Shown here piece after piece: positions 47,842 to 61,522 of a DNA stretch of 64,000 bases (position 1 is the stretch's first letter; the number at the start of each line of letters is the position of its first letter). The notes beneath the pieces are model-generated. The model searched no databases, was not told the DNA's origin, and worked only from the letters and a program-made list of their open reading frames with translations. Source of the stretch: Pseudevernia furfuracea (Eukaryota > Ascomycota > Lecanoromycetes > Lecanorales > Parmeliaceae); contig JAIUPT010000041.1 of assembly GCA_022315425.1 (NCBI GenBank), positions 1,674,001 to 1,738,000 on the forward strand. The letters run 5' to 3'. The position numbers and the translations under genes are program-made.

Positions 47842-50800
47842 CTCCCACACGATCGCTGTACTTCTAGAAGATCTTCGTAACCAGAGTCTAATTGTCTAAT
47901 CAAGTTAGGCCGACCTCAATCCAGCTCTATCAAAACGTCGCACATCACTCCCACAGAGTGATCATTCGTCAAAGTCTTAAATCAATTGCCTCACGAAACA
48001 TCTCAAATTTGTCTCGCGTCAGCGTCTTGATTAGTTCGTCAGTCATCTGTTTATCAGTGAGAATATACTTAAAAGTTACGATCTTGTCAGCAACCCCCTA
48101 TTTATAAAAGTGATTGCCGATCTCAATATGCTTAATGCGATTATGAGATCGAGAATTCTTGATCAGTGCAATTGCGCCCTGATTGTCGTCGTAGATAATA
48201 ATCGTTTTTAGAGCATTGCTATTGAATTGCAGTGACGTCAGAAGACTTCGTAGTCAAATTGCTTTCTTAGTAATCTATATTTGCTCGATGTACTCTACTT
48301 TATAAGTCGAAAGAACGACGATAGTCTATCGTTTGAAAGATCAACTAATAACAGCGCTTTCGACGTTAAATACGTAATCTGAGATAGAGCGACGCGTAGC
48401 TATATCGTTAACTCAGTTAGAATTAATGTAATCGATCAAGCTTGAGAGAGTCTCTTGAAACGTTAGTTGAAAATTAAGTATTTCTTTCAAGTACTAAAAG
48501 ATTCGTTTCATCGCACTTTAATGTCGTTTAATCGAATTATGTGCGTAGCGGCTAATAACAGATATAGTATAAATAAGATCGAAGCGAGTTTTCAGCATAA
48601 CATATATTAGCGATTCAACAGCGAACTAATAACGTAATTTGTTCTTAGACGTAGCTTCGTATCTATTCTCTACGAGTTTTAATTTGATTATTGTTTTCAT
48701 TAAAGTGACTATTAACTTTACGTCTCACATGTCGTTGTCTCGAAGCACTCGTTCAACGTATTTAGCTTGCCCTAGACGAATAGTTTTATTAATACGATTA
48801 TAAATAACAGTCGTTTCTAGATAATAAGCACAGAGTCTCAAGTCGATCATGTGAAATTTGACGTTGAGAACATCTTTGATTCTTTGAATATCTGCACGAT
48901 TAAAATCAATAATTAAAATATCATCAACATAAAGCGCAATAATGATATCTATTTGAGAATCGGTGAACACACTATAGTCAGCATCGATGAAAGTGAAGTC
49001 TTATTCTTTTATGAATTCGACGAAGGTGTTATATCAAACTCGAGATAATTGTTTCAAATCATATAAGATCTTATTCAGCTTACAGACCTTGTTTGAGTAT
49101 TTTTAAGACTTAAAGTTAGTGAGTTAATATATATAGATTAGTTTCTTCACTGCATCATATAAGAAGACGATTTTCACATTTATTTGCTTTAGATTCCAAT
49201 TCAAGGTCGCTGCGAGAGCAAACAGAGCTTTATAACTCATAAGTTTCACTACTAAGACGAATATCTCGTTATAGTCTAATTCTTCACGTTGAGAGCATTT
49301 AAGAATCACTCAGCGTGCTTTGTAGCGAGTAATTTCCTCTTTTGATTCTCGCTTCAAGGTGAACACTCATTTATCTTTTAATAGTTTGCGATCTTTGAGA
49401 TAGTCGACGAGTTTTCAAGTTTTATTCTTTATTAAGAAGTCAATCTCGTTCTCGATTACGTCTTCTCACTCTTCGCTATTAGAATTGTTATCTACGATTA
49501 TCTCTTCGTAGTTCTTCGACTTATAAGATTCTCGAGCAATGAAGACAAGAAGTGCAATTAAATCTAATAATAAATCGCGATCTAATAGATACGAGTGATT
49601 TCGTAACGAGGTCGCAGAAGCATCATCTTCGTCTATTAGAGTTTCGAATTAAGGGGTTGAGAACGACGTTGTTATCGCTAACGTTGAGGCGGATAATGAA
49701 TATAATATCGAGTTTTTTAAGACTACTGGCGACGTTAATTTTGAAGTTATGTTATCATCAACTACGATCGTAATGAGTTTAGATTCTTTCGCAGATTGAG
49801 GTGACGATTCGATTAACACTAATATTTTCCTCATTGTGATAAAATCTAAGAATTTTTTGACACGTAGAAAGTGAGAAGAGATCTTATCTTAGATTACTTT
49901 AAAGATGCGATAAATTCTGTTATCGTCAAGAAGCATCTTATAAATGTAATCGTCTTCGTAGTCGATAAGTCGTGCAGAAGCATTAATAACAGTGCGACTT
50001 TAATCTTTTATTTAATTAATATAAGATTTTCGAGCAACACATTACTTATAAGATTCAAGAGAGCGAAGATATTTGAGATTTGACTTACACTCGATTTTTA
50101 CTTCGTAAGGAGTCAACGTTCGAGCCTAAGTGAATCGTCGATTGCGTAAATAATTGATCGCGAGTATCAATTGTGGTCAATAACGTATAGATAATTCAAT
50201 GTCTTTTATTATCGTGAATACGTAGTTCTTTAAGTCTTGATTTAGTCGCTTAGAGAACTTATTTTGCTGAGAATTGTCGAGTATAATTAACTTTCACAGA
50301 ATATTATTCTTATCGCGAAAACGATTAAAGACGTAATCACTATATTCGTCTCTCTAGTTAGTGCGAAGTCTACGATATCGAAATTTATCTCGTTCATTAC
50401 GTATCAAAAAACGACGAAAGGTCGAAAAGGTCTCGCCTTTAAAACGTAATAGTTCGACTTCGAAACGTTTAGTGAAATCGTCGAGAAAGGTGATAAAATA
50501 TCTAAAACCATCTTTGATTTCTTTTATGATATTAATATCGTTATAAATTAGATCAAGAGAACGTCTGTTAGAGCGAATATAAGAGATATGCTTGACTTAC
50601 TGAATTTTCTTAATAATATAGAACACGTAAAACGTCTTATTACTTATATCTTTACTTAGATCGATTTCATAGTGCGAAAGCTACTTCACGTCGTCAGCGT
50701 GACTCAAGCAGCGATGATAATAAGTTAGGATTTCGAAATTTGACTTACGTTTTTATCTCTTTCGAGATATAAAGTTCTCGAAGTTAGAGCTACCTTATCG

Positions 50801-50910
50801 GTGCCAGTAGAAGTCGGAATTTTCCATCTATGGCAGGTAGACATATCATTGTGTTTAATGTTACGAACTGCATAATAGAGACTACACACCGGATTATGCG
50901 CAATGATCAA

Positions 50911-51990
50911 TTGATCAAAATGTACATTATGACCAATGTATCAACACGAACATCCGTCCATTCGACCAAATTGCACATTGTAGCATATTAATCATTTGGG
51001 CGGATTATACATTGATTCTCCATTGGTCCTTCATTGAGATTCCATTGAGATTTCATTGATTTTCCATTGATTTTCCATTGATGCTTAGTCAACTTTATTT
51101 GAATTATAAAAGTATTTACATAGAATATCTAATTGAGAAACTTACTTATTTACGATAATGACTATATATGGCTATATACTAGCTGCATGACTGAATATAG
51201 AGTAATGGCTGAGAGGTCTTCGTGACTGCGCATGACTGAATATAGGGTAGTGACTGAGAGGTCTTCGTGACTGCGCATGACTGAATGTAGGGTAGTGGCT
51301 GAGAGGTCTTCGTGACCGCGCATGACTGAATGTAGGGTAGTGGCTGAGAGGTCTCCGTGACTGCGTATCGTTAGTATGGGGCTGCATGGCTGCATAGCCG
51401 CAGTGACTGGGATGTCTCCTTAGCTGCAGTGGCTAACAGTGACTGCATAGCCGCAGTGACTGAGATGTCTCCATGACTGAGTGGCTGCATTGACTGGGAT
51501 GTCTCCATGGCTGAGTGGCTGCGTTGACTGGGATGCTGCAGTGACTCATAGTGCGAACTTAGAATTTTGAACTTTTTGTCCTATTCGTATAATATTATTA
51601 TATATAACAGTCCTATTCGTACAATATTATATATATAACAGTACTATTCGTATAGTATTATATATATAATAGTCCTATCCGAAATATAATTTAGTAGTTA
51701 TAATCACGCGAAATTGAAATAGAAATGTTAAAACATTGACAAAACGTTGATAAAACGTTGACAGAACGTTGACAGAACGTTGATAGAACGTTAACATAAT
51801 ATTGCGCTAAACAAATTGTTAATATACTTTTGAGTATAACGTTTTGTTAAGAATATATTCGCTTAGATGTACCTTATGCTAGTATATAGAGTTCATATTC
51901 TATTAATAGAAGACTTTATAGAATATCATTTTAATGGCGCATTATACTTATATTAGTGACATATTCTTCTCTACTTGCTGAGCAAGGAAG
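50911..51990. repeat. Foreign-looking, non-RIP-mutated island with minisatellite
   Basis: Lies between the protease region and the gag-pre-integrase region of Copia-II, where no extra sequence is expected. It is rich in CpA/TpG, the dinucleotides lost everywhere around it. It contains repeated ccattgattttccattga words (51020-51085), a 45-bp tandem repeat (51186-51365), related degenerate TGACTGGGATGTCTCC repeats (51390-51545), a ~32-bp AT repeat in three copies (51580-51690) and an ~11-bp GTTGACAGAAC repeat (51735-51795). Limits are approximate. Confidence 0.6.
51186..51365. repeat. 45-bp tandem repeat, four units
   Basis: Units start at 51186, 51231, 51276 and 51321, each beginning catgactgaa and ending ctgcg, with few differences. 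Because 45 is divisible by three, two minus-strand frames stay open across it and give 15-residue periodic peptides; I do not regard these as genes. Confidence 0.92.
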
Positions 51991-54058
51991 GTTAGCCGAA
52001 CATTCCCGATTTATCTGCCCCCCTTAAGATAGTGTTATCACGCGACGTGTCGAAGTTAGACTCGAAATCACAGCTTGTGACGGAGCTAATAATAATATTA
52101 GACTCGTATATAACACTTCGAGAACGCTTTGCTGATATAGACGAAATAATTAACTCGTCAATTAAATTAATAATTGAATTAACAATCATGATCTATCTAG
52201 ACATGAATATTGATTAGGACTTTCGAACTTGCTTTGATACGAGAACGATCATTGAAGATATCGTCTTTGATTGTTAATGATTCTCTCACATGTTAAAGCG
52301 AAAGATGTCTTTGTTGATTAGTCAGACAGTGATGTCTCGACGATCTATTTCGACATTATTTCTCACAATTTTAATAAAATAGCTCGAACGCATCAGCTTA
52401 CTCTGAAATATCAAGTTTATTAACAGTTCAGGGACATAAAGAACATCGTCGAGAATAAGCCTAATGCACTTGTCGTTCACGTTGATTCTAAGCTCAATTT
52501 TATCTTTATTAACAGAGACAAGAAAATCGATTACTTCTATAATAAAACGACAATTATTCGTCGATGTGAGCAGACGATATGTCTTAAAGACTAATCGATT
52601 AAAAGTAATATGAATAGAGCAGCAAAAGTCGAGTTCTCATCGTTTCGACATAACATCGACGATAGCGATTATGACATAATCGTTCTCTAAAAGAGAGGCG
52701 TAGTATTTTGAATCGTCTCGTCGCACAGCAGTGAAGCACTTATCAATCTCAGAGTTTTCGTCGAAGTGTGCTTCTTCTAAGTCATAGTATACTGAATTAA
52801 CATCACGATTATTACGAGACTTTCGCTTCTTATTTCGATCGTTTCGATCTTGATCTCGATCGTATCGTCTCTTTCTGTCGCGGTTGTCCCTCTCATAATC
52901 GTTATGATCGTTACGATCACGATTACGACTGCGTCTGCGTCTGTCTGAGTTATCAGATTAAGTATTATTCTTCGAGTTACACTTATAATGAGTGTAATAA
53001 ATCTTTTGACAGTGTTAATAGAACTTTATGAGACGTCGAAGATACACGACGTCTGACCCTTCGATAGCTCTCGATTACGATCTTTGCGTCGTCTGATTCG
53101 TCGTATTCGTGACTGCGTATACTTTAGGTCGAGCAATAATTAGTTCAAGAATTAACTCTATTCGACTAATAGACGAATTAATCACTATTTAAATAAATCG
53201 TTAAATGACGTATTTCAGCGTGAAGACGAACTTTTCGACTGCATTAATTGTATCGTAAGTCTGAGTGTAATATAAAAAGTAATTCTTATATTCTTTATTT
53301 AGTTCGATATAAAAAAGAAAGATAAGATAGACGTCGTTTAGACGTAATTTCTTATGAATCGTTCGAATTTTATTATGAAGTTCTTTAAACTTCTTAGCGT
53401 ATTCGAAGGCGTTTTTATAATCACTCAACTTTAATAGTGATAGACGTCGAAAACGATTATTAAGAGAATCAGAATCTTTAAGCTTGCAGCCCTATCTAAT
53501 AACGATTTAGAGAAAGTAAACGTTATTAGTATTCTTATGATCACTGTAGTAGTTAACTTTAAGAGTGTCAAAAATAGGTGGTAGGACACTTAGTTGTTAA
53601 CTATAGAATGCTACGAGAGTAAAGAGCGACTATGAGGATGCGCCTTAGCGCATCACGTGACCCGAATTTTGACACTCCCCTTCGCTCGCATACTCAAAAA
53701 TGCGAAAACACGATTTTCGCACTTCGCGACGCAAAAAACCCCAATCGGGTCAGCGCGAAGTCCGGTTCACAAAAGTGAAGAAACCAAGTTCTGAAAACGA
53801 CTATGTCAAATTCGAAGACATGTAAAAATCCGTTCTGGTTCTTTATACAAAACTTTCATTTTCCGAAAAAAGGCGGTTTTTTGAAAGTTTTCTTTGAAAT
53901 AGACCTGGTGCATACTCAATTTCTATCAAAACGAGGTCGATGAATACATGAAGAGAGTGAAACAAGAAGCAGTGAAAGAAAACTAAAGATCTAATGTTCA
54001 TAGATAAGGTGAATAACGTCACTCTTCTGAAATTAACGACTTCTAATTAGAAGCAAGA

Positions 54059-57000
54059 GCGCTAAGGATTAGTCTTTGACGCTGAGAGAATATTCTGAGA
54101 CTGATTTCATCTCAAGGGCATCGCGAAAGACAACGAATTTGTCGAGGCAGAGGGCTTTGATGAGATCGTCGATTATTTGTTTATTCGTGAGTACGAATTG
54201 CATGTTCACGATGTCGTTATTGACTTTTTCACGCACGAAATGATAAACGATATCAATATGCTTGATGCGAGCATGAGGCTAAGCGTTCTTGACGAGAGCA
54301 ATTACGTTTTAATTGTCGTCGAAGATTATAATAATCTTCGAGTCAGAGTCTCGAGGTCGCAGAAGTTGATTGAGAAGAGTTTTCAATCAAATAACTTCTT
54401 TGATAGTCAACGTTTGATCGATATACTCGACTTCGCAAGTGAATAACGCGACGATGACTTGACGCTTTGATGATCAGCTAATGACGTCGTTATCGACGTT
54501 GAATAGATAGTCGAAGATAGATCTTCGGGTCGAGTCGTCAGTTCAATCGGAATCGATGTACTCGATGAGGGCTTGAAGGGATCCTTTGTACACTAGTTCG
54601 TAGTGTATCGTGCCTCTAAGATATCGAAAAATTCGAATCACTGCATTTCAGTGTGTCTGAGTCGAATTAACTAAATAGCGACTGACAAGAGAGACAGCAT
54701 AGACGATATTAAAACGAGTTTCTAACATAACATATATGAGGGATTTCACGGCAGATTAATAGTTCTCGCATAGCTTTCTCGAGGCAATATAGTTCTCTTT
54801 CGTAGGTTGTAGTTTACGACTAGTTTTCAGAGGCGTAAAGACTGAATTGAGACTTCAATAGTTAAAATGCTTTAAGAAACGAGTGACATAGACTGCTTGT
54901 CCCAGACGAAGAATGTCAACGACACGATCCCTTTTGACGATCATGTCTAAATAATAGACGTAAGATCCCAAGTCGAACATGTGAAACTTGTCATTGAGAG
55001 CCTTTTTGATGCGCTGAATATCGATTTTGCTAAGGTCGATGATTAATATATCGTTCACATAGAGGGCTACAATAGTATCCTCCTTGACGTTCATAAAGAC
55101 ACTCTCGTTCGATTCGATGAATATTAATTCGAGTTTCTTTATGTACTTCGAGAAGTGCTAATATCAAATTCTGGGAAATTGCTTAAGTTCATAAAGAGTC
55201 TTATTTAGCTTATAAACTTTGATGTCGTTCTTGCTGAAATCATCGAGCTGTCGCACATAAATCGTCTCTTGAACGTTATCGTAGAGAAAGGCGATTTTGA
55301 CGTTTATTTGTTTCACGTCTTAATTTAGAATCGCTATCAGGGCAAAGATCGCCTTATAACTCATAAACTTGATCACTAAGACGAACGTGTTATGATAGTC
55401 ACGACCCTTTTACTATTCGAATTCTCGAATCACTCAACGAGTCTTATAGCGAGTAACTTTCTTAGCGAGGCCTCGCTTCACGATATAAACTCAGCGACCT
55501 CTCAGAATATGAGCATCTGAAGGCGTCTGAATCAGACATCAAGTATTGTTATTCATGAGAGATTTATATTCGTCTTGCATGACGAGCTCTCAGTGCATGC
55601 GAAAGAGTTGATTGAAAATGATCTATTGATAAATCGTCGACTCGAAAATATTCGACTTATTAACATGATTCGTTAATAACGTAAAGGTCGCGAATGTTCT
55701 CGAGAGAGGGTCAGATGATAGGTCTCGTAGGTTCGAAATCGTAGTGTCGAAATGATCAAGAAGTACCCTTTGAATCGCACTTAACTCGAGATCTTCGCGA
55801 ACCATTTCGACGACAGTGAGGGAACGAGTTATTCTTTCGATAGCTGATAATGTAGTAATTGACCGAGAGGCCCGCGCGAACGCGATCGATAATACGACTC
55901 GTGCGAGAGACGAGGGCTTTGATGTAGACGTCTGCTTTTCAGCTGATTATAAGAAATTTGATCTTGATCTGTTTATTGTAAATGCAGATGCAGTCGTTGA
56001 GAGCTTTATAATAAGAGCAATGTCTTTCGAAATGTTAATAATACGCTATTCATTAAGTGTCTCCTCTACAGCGAATATTAATACATGAAGACGTTATCGC
56101 TTAATCGAAGACTTATAAGCGTTCGTCTTTTCTTCGAAGTTCACAATCAAGAAACGCTTCTCAACGAAGTAAACATTATTAACTCGAATAATCTTCTTCT
56201 TGATGAGATTATATAGGCGAAAAATAAACTCCTCTTCATAATTTAAAAGAACACACTTTTCGCTTTTATTCACGAGTTTCTTTTAAATACGCTTCAATGC
56301 ATAGACGATGAAATCAATCGTTCGTAGATGAGATAAAATAAGCTTTCGATAATAAAAAGTCTCAAATGACGTTATAATGATTCGAACGTTGAGGGATCGT
56401 AACATCAAATAATTGATAATAATCACGATTTCAGATCAGAAAGACTTATTGAGCTGAGAACTTAGCAGTATAAAATACATCTTATACAGTAAGATCTATT
56501 CAAAACGTTCGATCGTCTCGTTCATTTCGAAATTCTCAGATACAGTGAGCTTCTATCTAATTTCGCACTGAAAAAGATAATTCAAGAAGATCTTAAACAT
56601 ATACTCTCTTTCATTGTCGAGGCGAATGCGATAGATCTTATAGTTCCGTGACTCTAGAAAGACTTTAAAACGTAAGAACATGATAAACGTTTCACTCTTA
56701 TAACGAATATAATACACTTTAGAGTAGAAGGTGAAATCATTCTTGAATATCACAAAGTATCTATAGTTATTGAATTCAGTAGGGGACAGAGACTCTACGA
56801 GATTACTATAAACAAATTCGTCAGGCTGCGTTCTTGACTCTGTGAGACTATTATAAAAGACAGTCTTCTGACGTCTTATAATATAGTATTCGTAGATGTA
56901 CTCCTTCGCAATGTCCTTGATGAAGTTCACCTCAACGATCATATTTGAAAGCTTATTTAGATTGTTCTGACTCAAATGACTCATGCGAGCATATCAGAGT

Positions 57001-58361
57001 TAATGAATAAGATTCGAGAGCACACTATAGACGATCAGAGCACTATTTCGACTCTATCAGAGATTCAAAAAGAAGAGATCACGATTACGAGTATCGATAA
57101 GCTTCAAATCGTTCTTAATAAGAATGCACTCTATCTTATGAAAGAAGACAGCGATATCGAAGTTTAAAAGTTTATCGATCGAAAAAAGATTGACGCTCAT
57201 ATCGAGCACATATAAGACATTTCGCAGAGTAATTATCACACACTCTTTTCTAACCACACAGTCGAGATTAATAATGTTACAGTCTTAAGACTGCACTTCG
57301 CTTTCCTCGATGCCCTTAATCGATCGAGAGTAGATCTTTTCGTAGATAATAAATATCGAACGATTCGCGAAAGAATAACGAGAGCAGTCTGAATCTACGA
57401 CGACTCGAATAAGAAGATTCACGAAATTCGTAGCTATGAGACTATATTCGAGAGCTTTCGTGACGATCAGATTAATAACTTGATCATCAGTCGCATCGAG
57501 AATATTAAAGTCGTTCGAGTTGATATTCGAATAGTATATAATGAAGTTTAGTTCCTTCAGAAAGATATAATTAATATTAAGATAATCGTTCTTCTCTGAA
57601 GCAGAGACATTAAAAGACGTCTCTTCGATGCGCTTACGCTTATTGCTTAAGAATTTATTCTCGAAGTCAAAGATCTTTATCTTCTTCTTCTTTTCCTCTT
57701 TCGTCATAAATTTCTCAAACTTAAGATAAGAAAACTTGATTTAGCATTTAACAAAGAAATGTCTGAATTTGCGATTAGCTATCTTATACGAAAAACAGAT
57801 CTCACGATTAATATCAGAGTCGCCGAGATTGTTGAAAGCAGCTTGTTTATCTTTGCCCTTATCGTTATAAACGATATATATGATTAGTTTTTCTTCTTTG
57901 AAGGAGATTCTAACTTCTTCGTTCACGACGATCACGACAATCTCTTAAAACTTGACGAACTTGTTCTTAAAGAGATTATGATTTTGAATATAACTTGACT
58001 CGAACATATCGTAAGAGTCGTCAAGTTTCATAAGGAAAATTAGAATTCGTAAGGGCTTCGAAATAGCGAGGAATTTATGAAGGCTAATAATATCGAAGAT
58101 GATCTTGCGAAAGTTCTTTTCATATTGACGAACTTTCCCTTCTTCAAGAATAAGATCGAATATTCGACGCATCAGTTCTCTGTAGAGATTCGTGCTCTTA
58201 GACTAATAGTTCTTGATCAGAACATCGAGCATAATCTAAGAGTCTTTATCGTCGAATTCGACTTCGACGAGTTCGTAATCGTTATTCTCGAGACGATAAA
58301 AGATAGCGATATAGATTCTATAACTAATAATCGCATTAAAGAGAACAAGATTGTTGAGCAT
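54059..58361 (-). pseudogene. Copia-I copy E gag-pol, inactivated
   Basis: Gag 57945-58360, zinc-knuckle remnant about 57770-57830 (ICFSYKIANRKFRHF), protease near 57385-57400 with DSD, gag-pre-integrase region 57057-57257, integrase 56553-56984, reverse transcriptase 54855-55330 with YVND near 55050-55061, RNase H 54120-54440. Stops at former Gln/Trp codons. Confidence 0.83.
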
Positions 58362-59505
58362 TAATTAATTATTGATATTCTACTTTCATCGACGATATCC
58401 CAGATTGAACTTTAAAATAATAATGAAGTTTAGAGAGAAAGCGCTTTCTTCTTTAAGAAAGTCAGTCGCTGAAATTGTTAAGACTAACATGTTTCTTACG
58501 ACGCCTTATGCGCTTGATTCTTCGTCGATTATAGATGTTAAGGGTTATTAAGAAGGTTTCTGAGGGCGACACGTACGATGTGAATAGTAATGACGATAAT
58601 GCTCAAACGAAAGACTCAGCTTGAGAGATGACTGAGACGATAAGAAACGAAGATCTTGAAGTCGAAGAAGCCGAAGTCGAAGAAGTGAGATTCAGAGAAC
58701 TTTTGACACGAAGATCGAATAACTTAGTGTCACTTAAGACACTGAGAATATCTTCGTTAACTTCGAATTAAAAGTCGACACTGTTAACGTCCGCGAAAGC
58801 AGTGAGAATGAAATAGATGCTCTGATCTTCGTTAGAGTTCTCGAGAGTCTTATCGATATCTGACAACTTTTACTGCTGATCTTCGAGTTCTTACACGAGA
58901 AATGAAAAGTGCTTATGCTTGAATCTTCGATAGATACGAGCGATGTTATTAAAATAAAAGATACTTAGAGACAAGAAAGATTTAAATTGATCTGGTTTTC
59001 GCTGAGACTGTATCGAAGACAATTATTAAAGACGTGTAAATCTTCGAAGGGAAATGACGTTCTTCTTATGCTGAGTCTTCGACAGAATCTCGAATTTAAA
59101 ATAGTCGCTTCGATGGCTATCGTCGTGAGATAAAGCCATATTCGACGATAGAATAAAGTCGAATGACGATAAAAAGAATTCGATGACTGAGCCTTAGTTC
59201 TCTTCTTTAGAGAACTTGTAAGGTCGAAAGATCTATCTTAATAAGAAATTCTTATTGTTTTGACCCTCAATAGGCGTATACGCGCTTTAAGTGAAGATTT
59301 GTCGATGACTGAGTCTCAGCTCTCTTCTTTAGAGAACTTATAAAATCGAAAGATCTATCTTAATAAGAAATCCTTATTGTTTTGACCCTCAACAGACGTA
59401 TACGCGCCCTGAGTAAAGGTTTGTCGATGATTAATCAACTTTAAAGTGTGATTAGACGATTTAATGCTGAAGTTCAGTCTCTTGAATCGTTACAATTAAT
59501 TCGAT

Positions 59506-59727
59506 TCACGTAAACGCTTTATCAACGCTGAAGCGATATACATCGCGAGAGAAATATTCTCGTTGAGCGTGTTTAACGTGTCTCACGCAAGAAAGCTGAC
59601 AATGTTTCAGAGGTCTTAATGAAATTCGATCGCACGGTCGTATGACGAGTTCGACGTTCGGCGTTCGATTAGATTCGATATGTCGAGGGTCGATTTGCGA
59701 TAGGACTCTCAGCCCCTCGAATTCCAA
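59506..59727 (-). CDS. Leader open frame of Copia-I copy E (73 codons, unknown)
   Basis: Begins MEFEGLRVLSQIDPRHIESN, same length and stop as in A, B and C. A second short frame (59734-59922) upstream also stays open, as in copy A. Confidence 0.3.
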   Translation of the reverse strand: MEFEGLRVLSQIDPRHIESNRTPNVELVIRPCDRISLRPLKHCQLSCVRHVKHAQREYFSRDVYRFSVDKAFT

Positions 59728-60025
59728 AGACGATCATTTTATAGAGGGCAATGCCCACCTCAAGAAGGTTGAAAAACAGAGTCTCATAGCTGTCGCGGCG
59801 TTCATTGCGATGAACTCGTGATGCTTAGAGGTCACTGTGGCTCTGATAGGCATAGGGTATAAGTGAAACAGTCGCCGAGCAAGCCCGAGCTCATAACCTG
59901 TCAAAAATAGGTGATAGAACACTTAGTTGTTAACTATAGAATGCTACGAGAGTAAAGAGCGACTATGAGGATGCGCCTTAGCGCATCACGTGACCATGTC
60001 ACGTGACCCGAATTTTGACAAAGAG

Positions 60026-61522
60026 TGCTTAAAATAACGTTATAGCACACTAAGTGTTTTTCTTCTTATCTGTTACGACGAGTTTCGTACGAATCTAGAG
60101 TTTCTAACACTAACACTGAAGTGAAAGATACTTAATTCGACTTAGTCTGAATCTAAGCAGCTACGTTGATCGTATTTACTTTATTTATATCGATCTGAGT
60201 AACACGAGACGAGAAAATAAGTTAACTTTTCGTTATATACTTTCATAATAGCTCGTTGATAAGATACTCTTTAATAACGCGCTCTTAGATCTAATATTCT
60301 TCGAGAGTTTCGAATTTGACTATGTGCGTTAACAGACTACTCGATTTGATAGTAACTATTTCAGAATTCATAATTAATAATCTTATATTTAAAAAGATCG
60401 ATGTCACTACAGTCTTCAAGTTCTGACTCGTTCGTTAAGAGTTTTAATATGAATAAGACGTCACTATCGCTCGACGTGTTCGATACGTAGTTCTCTTGAC
60501 TCACTTTGATCAGATTTCAAGCTTCAGAGTCAAGATTGCTCAGTTCGTCAAGGTCACGATACTAAAGCTCGTAATTGTATCGGGGGAAATCACGTTCAAA
60601 GATGCGACGATGACGACGCTCACACTCTCAATCTCTGGGAGAGACACGGGGTATATATATCGACTCATAGACCTTATTGTTATTGTTATTTTCATTGTCA
60701 GAAATGAGAGTAGAAGCAAGAGCGCTCGCCCCCCTCATAAGAATTTTCGACGCATACTCATTTCACTGCGCGAGATGTCGAAGGCGATCTACACTTAGAA
60801 TCTTTTACGCTCACACCTTTCTTGAAAGAAACGACATCTGTCGAGAAGTTAACTTCATTACGTTCACGAATCGAAAGAATATAAAACGTGAGTCGCGGAT
60901 CAAGCGAAAGAATGCACTATATAGTTGATTGATAGCTTAGTAGCGTCTTAATGGAGTTTTAGATGAACAGCTTAGTAGCGTCTGAGCAGAGTTTTTAGAT
61001 GAACAGCTTAGTAGCGTCTGAGCAGAGTTTTAGATGAATAGCTTAATAACGTCTGAGCAGAGTTTTAGATGAACAGCTTAATAGCGTCTTGATGATATAG
61101 TATTTAATAATTTGAAGGTTTTAACTCTTGCGCTGTTTGAGCAATAAGGCGACAAGCACTCGTTATAGAGTCAAAGCAATCTCCTTAATATAATTTATAG
61201 ACGAAATAACTTCTTTTATTGATTAATCTAGCGAGCGATTCGATTCAGATCTAGCTTCGTCGACTATAAGATGATCTCAGCGATAGTTTTAGCGATTGCT
61301 GAATTTCGAGATTAAACCCATTCTCACGTCTTTCTTTCGATTGAAGTCTTAGTCTTTTAAAGATAGAGTTTATTCTATAGACATAGTATTCAAAGTAAGA
61401 TATTAATATTTTATTTGTTAAGACTCTTAGCTCAATTGAAACACTCTAAATGAGTTAGCAGACGACTCTGAAGTTGAACGTAGTATTACTGAAAGAATAT
61501 CTTGCGATTCGGGCTCATAACC
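60026..61522 (-). mobile_element. Copia-II leader and 5' gag part
   Basis: Remaining 5' portion of the family II element between the copy E insertion and its 5' LTR. Strongly mutated; gag N-terminal coding is not readable with confidence. Contains the 35/36-bp tandem repeat at 60934-61090 and a less mutated stretch around 60590-60800. Confidence 0.5.
60934..61090. repeat. 35/36-bp tandem repeat, about 4.5 units
   Basis: Units start at 60934, 60969, 61005, 61040 and 61075 (partial), each beginning agctta(g/a)ta(g/a)cgtct and ending gatgaa(c/t). Located in the leader of Copia-II. Confidence 0.85.

Larger units (their letters stand above)
47983..53560 (-). pseudogene. Copia-II gag-pol (3' part of gag through RNase H), inactivated
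   Basis: Minus-strand order: Gag segment 53201-53428 (FEYAKKFKELHNKIRTIHKK, a UBN2-type Gag); zinc-knuckle trace and a basic Arg/Asp/Asn-rich tract at 52810-52990; protease-downstream region at 52280-52560 (LILDDVLYVPELLINLIF); gag-pre-integrase 50725-50910; integrase about 50330-50580 (DDFTKRFEVELLRFKGETFS); reverse transcriptase 48725-49310, with an intact YVDD in ALYVDDILI; RNase H 47985-48260 (DDNQGAIALIKNSRSHNRIKHI). Interrupted by stops and by the island at 50911-51990. Unlike family I, the RT active-site motif is retained. Confidence 0.78.
53566..60020 (-). mobile_element. Copia family I retrotransposon, copy E (nested in Copia-II)
   Basis: 3' LTR 53566-53674 (109 bp) and 5' LTR 59899-60020 (122 bp), perfect target duplication aagag at 53561-53565 and 60021-60025, primer-binding site 59887-59898. 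It inserted into the gag region of the family II element, so it is younger than that insertion. Confidence 0.92.

Noticed and set aside
51186..51365. CRISPR-like array
   Set aside because: The four 45-bp units are adjacent with no spacers, in a eukaryotic repeat island; this is a minisatellite.
51162..51395. Periodic proteins encoded by the 45-bp repeat
   Set aside because: Two overlapping frames are open only because the unit length is divisible by three; no start context or family match.
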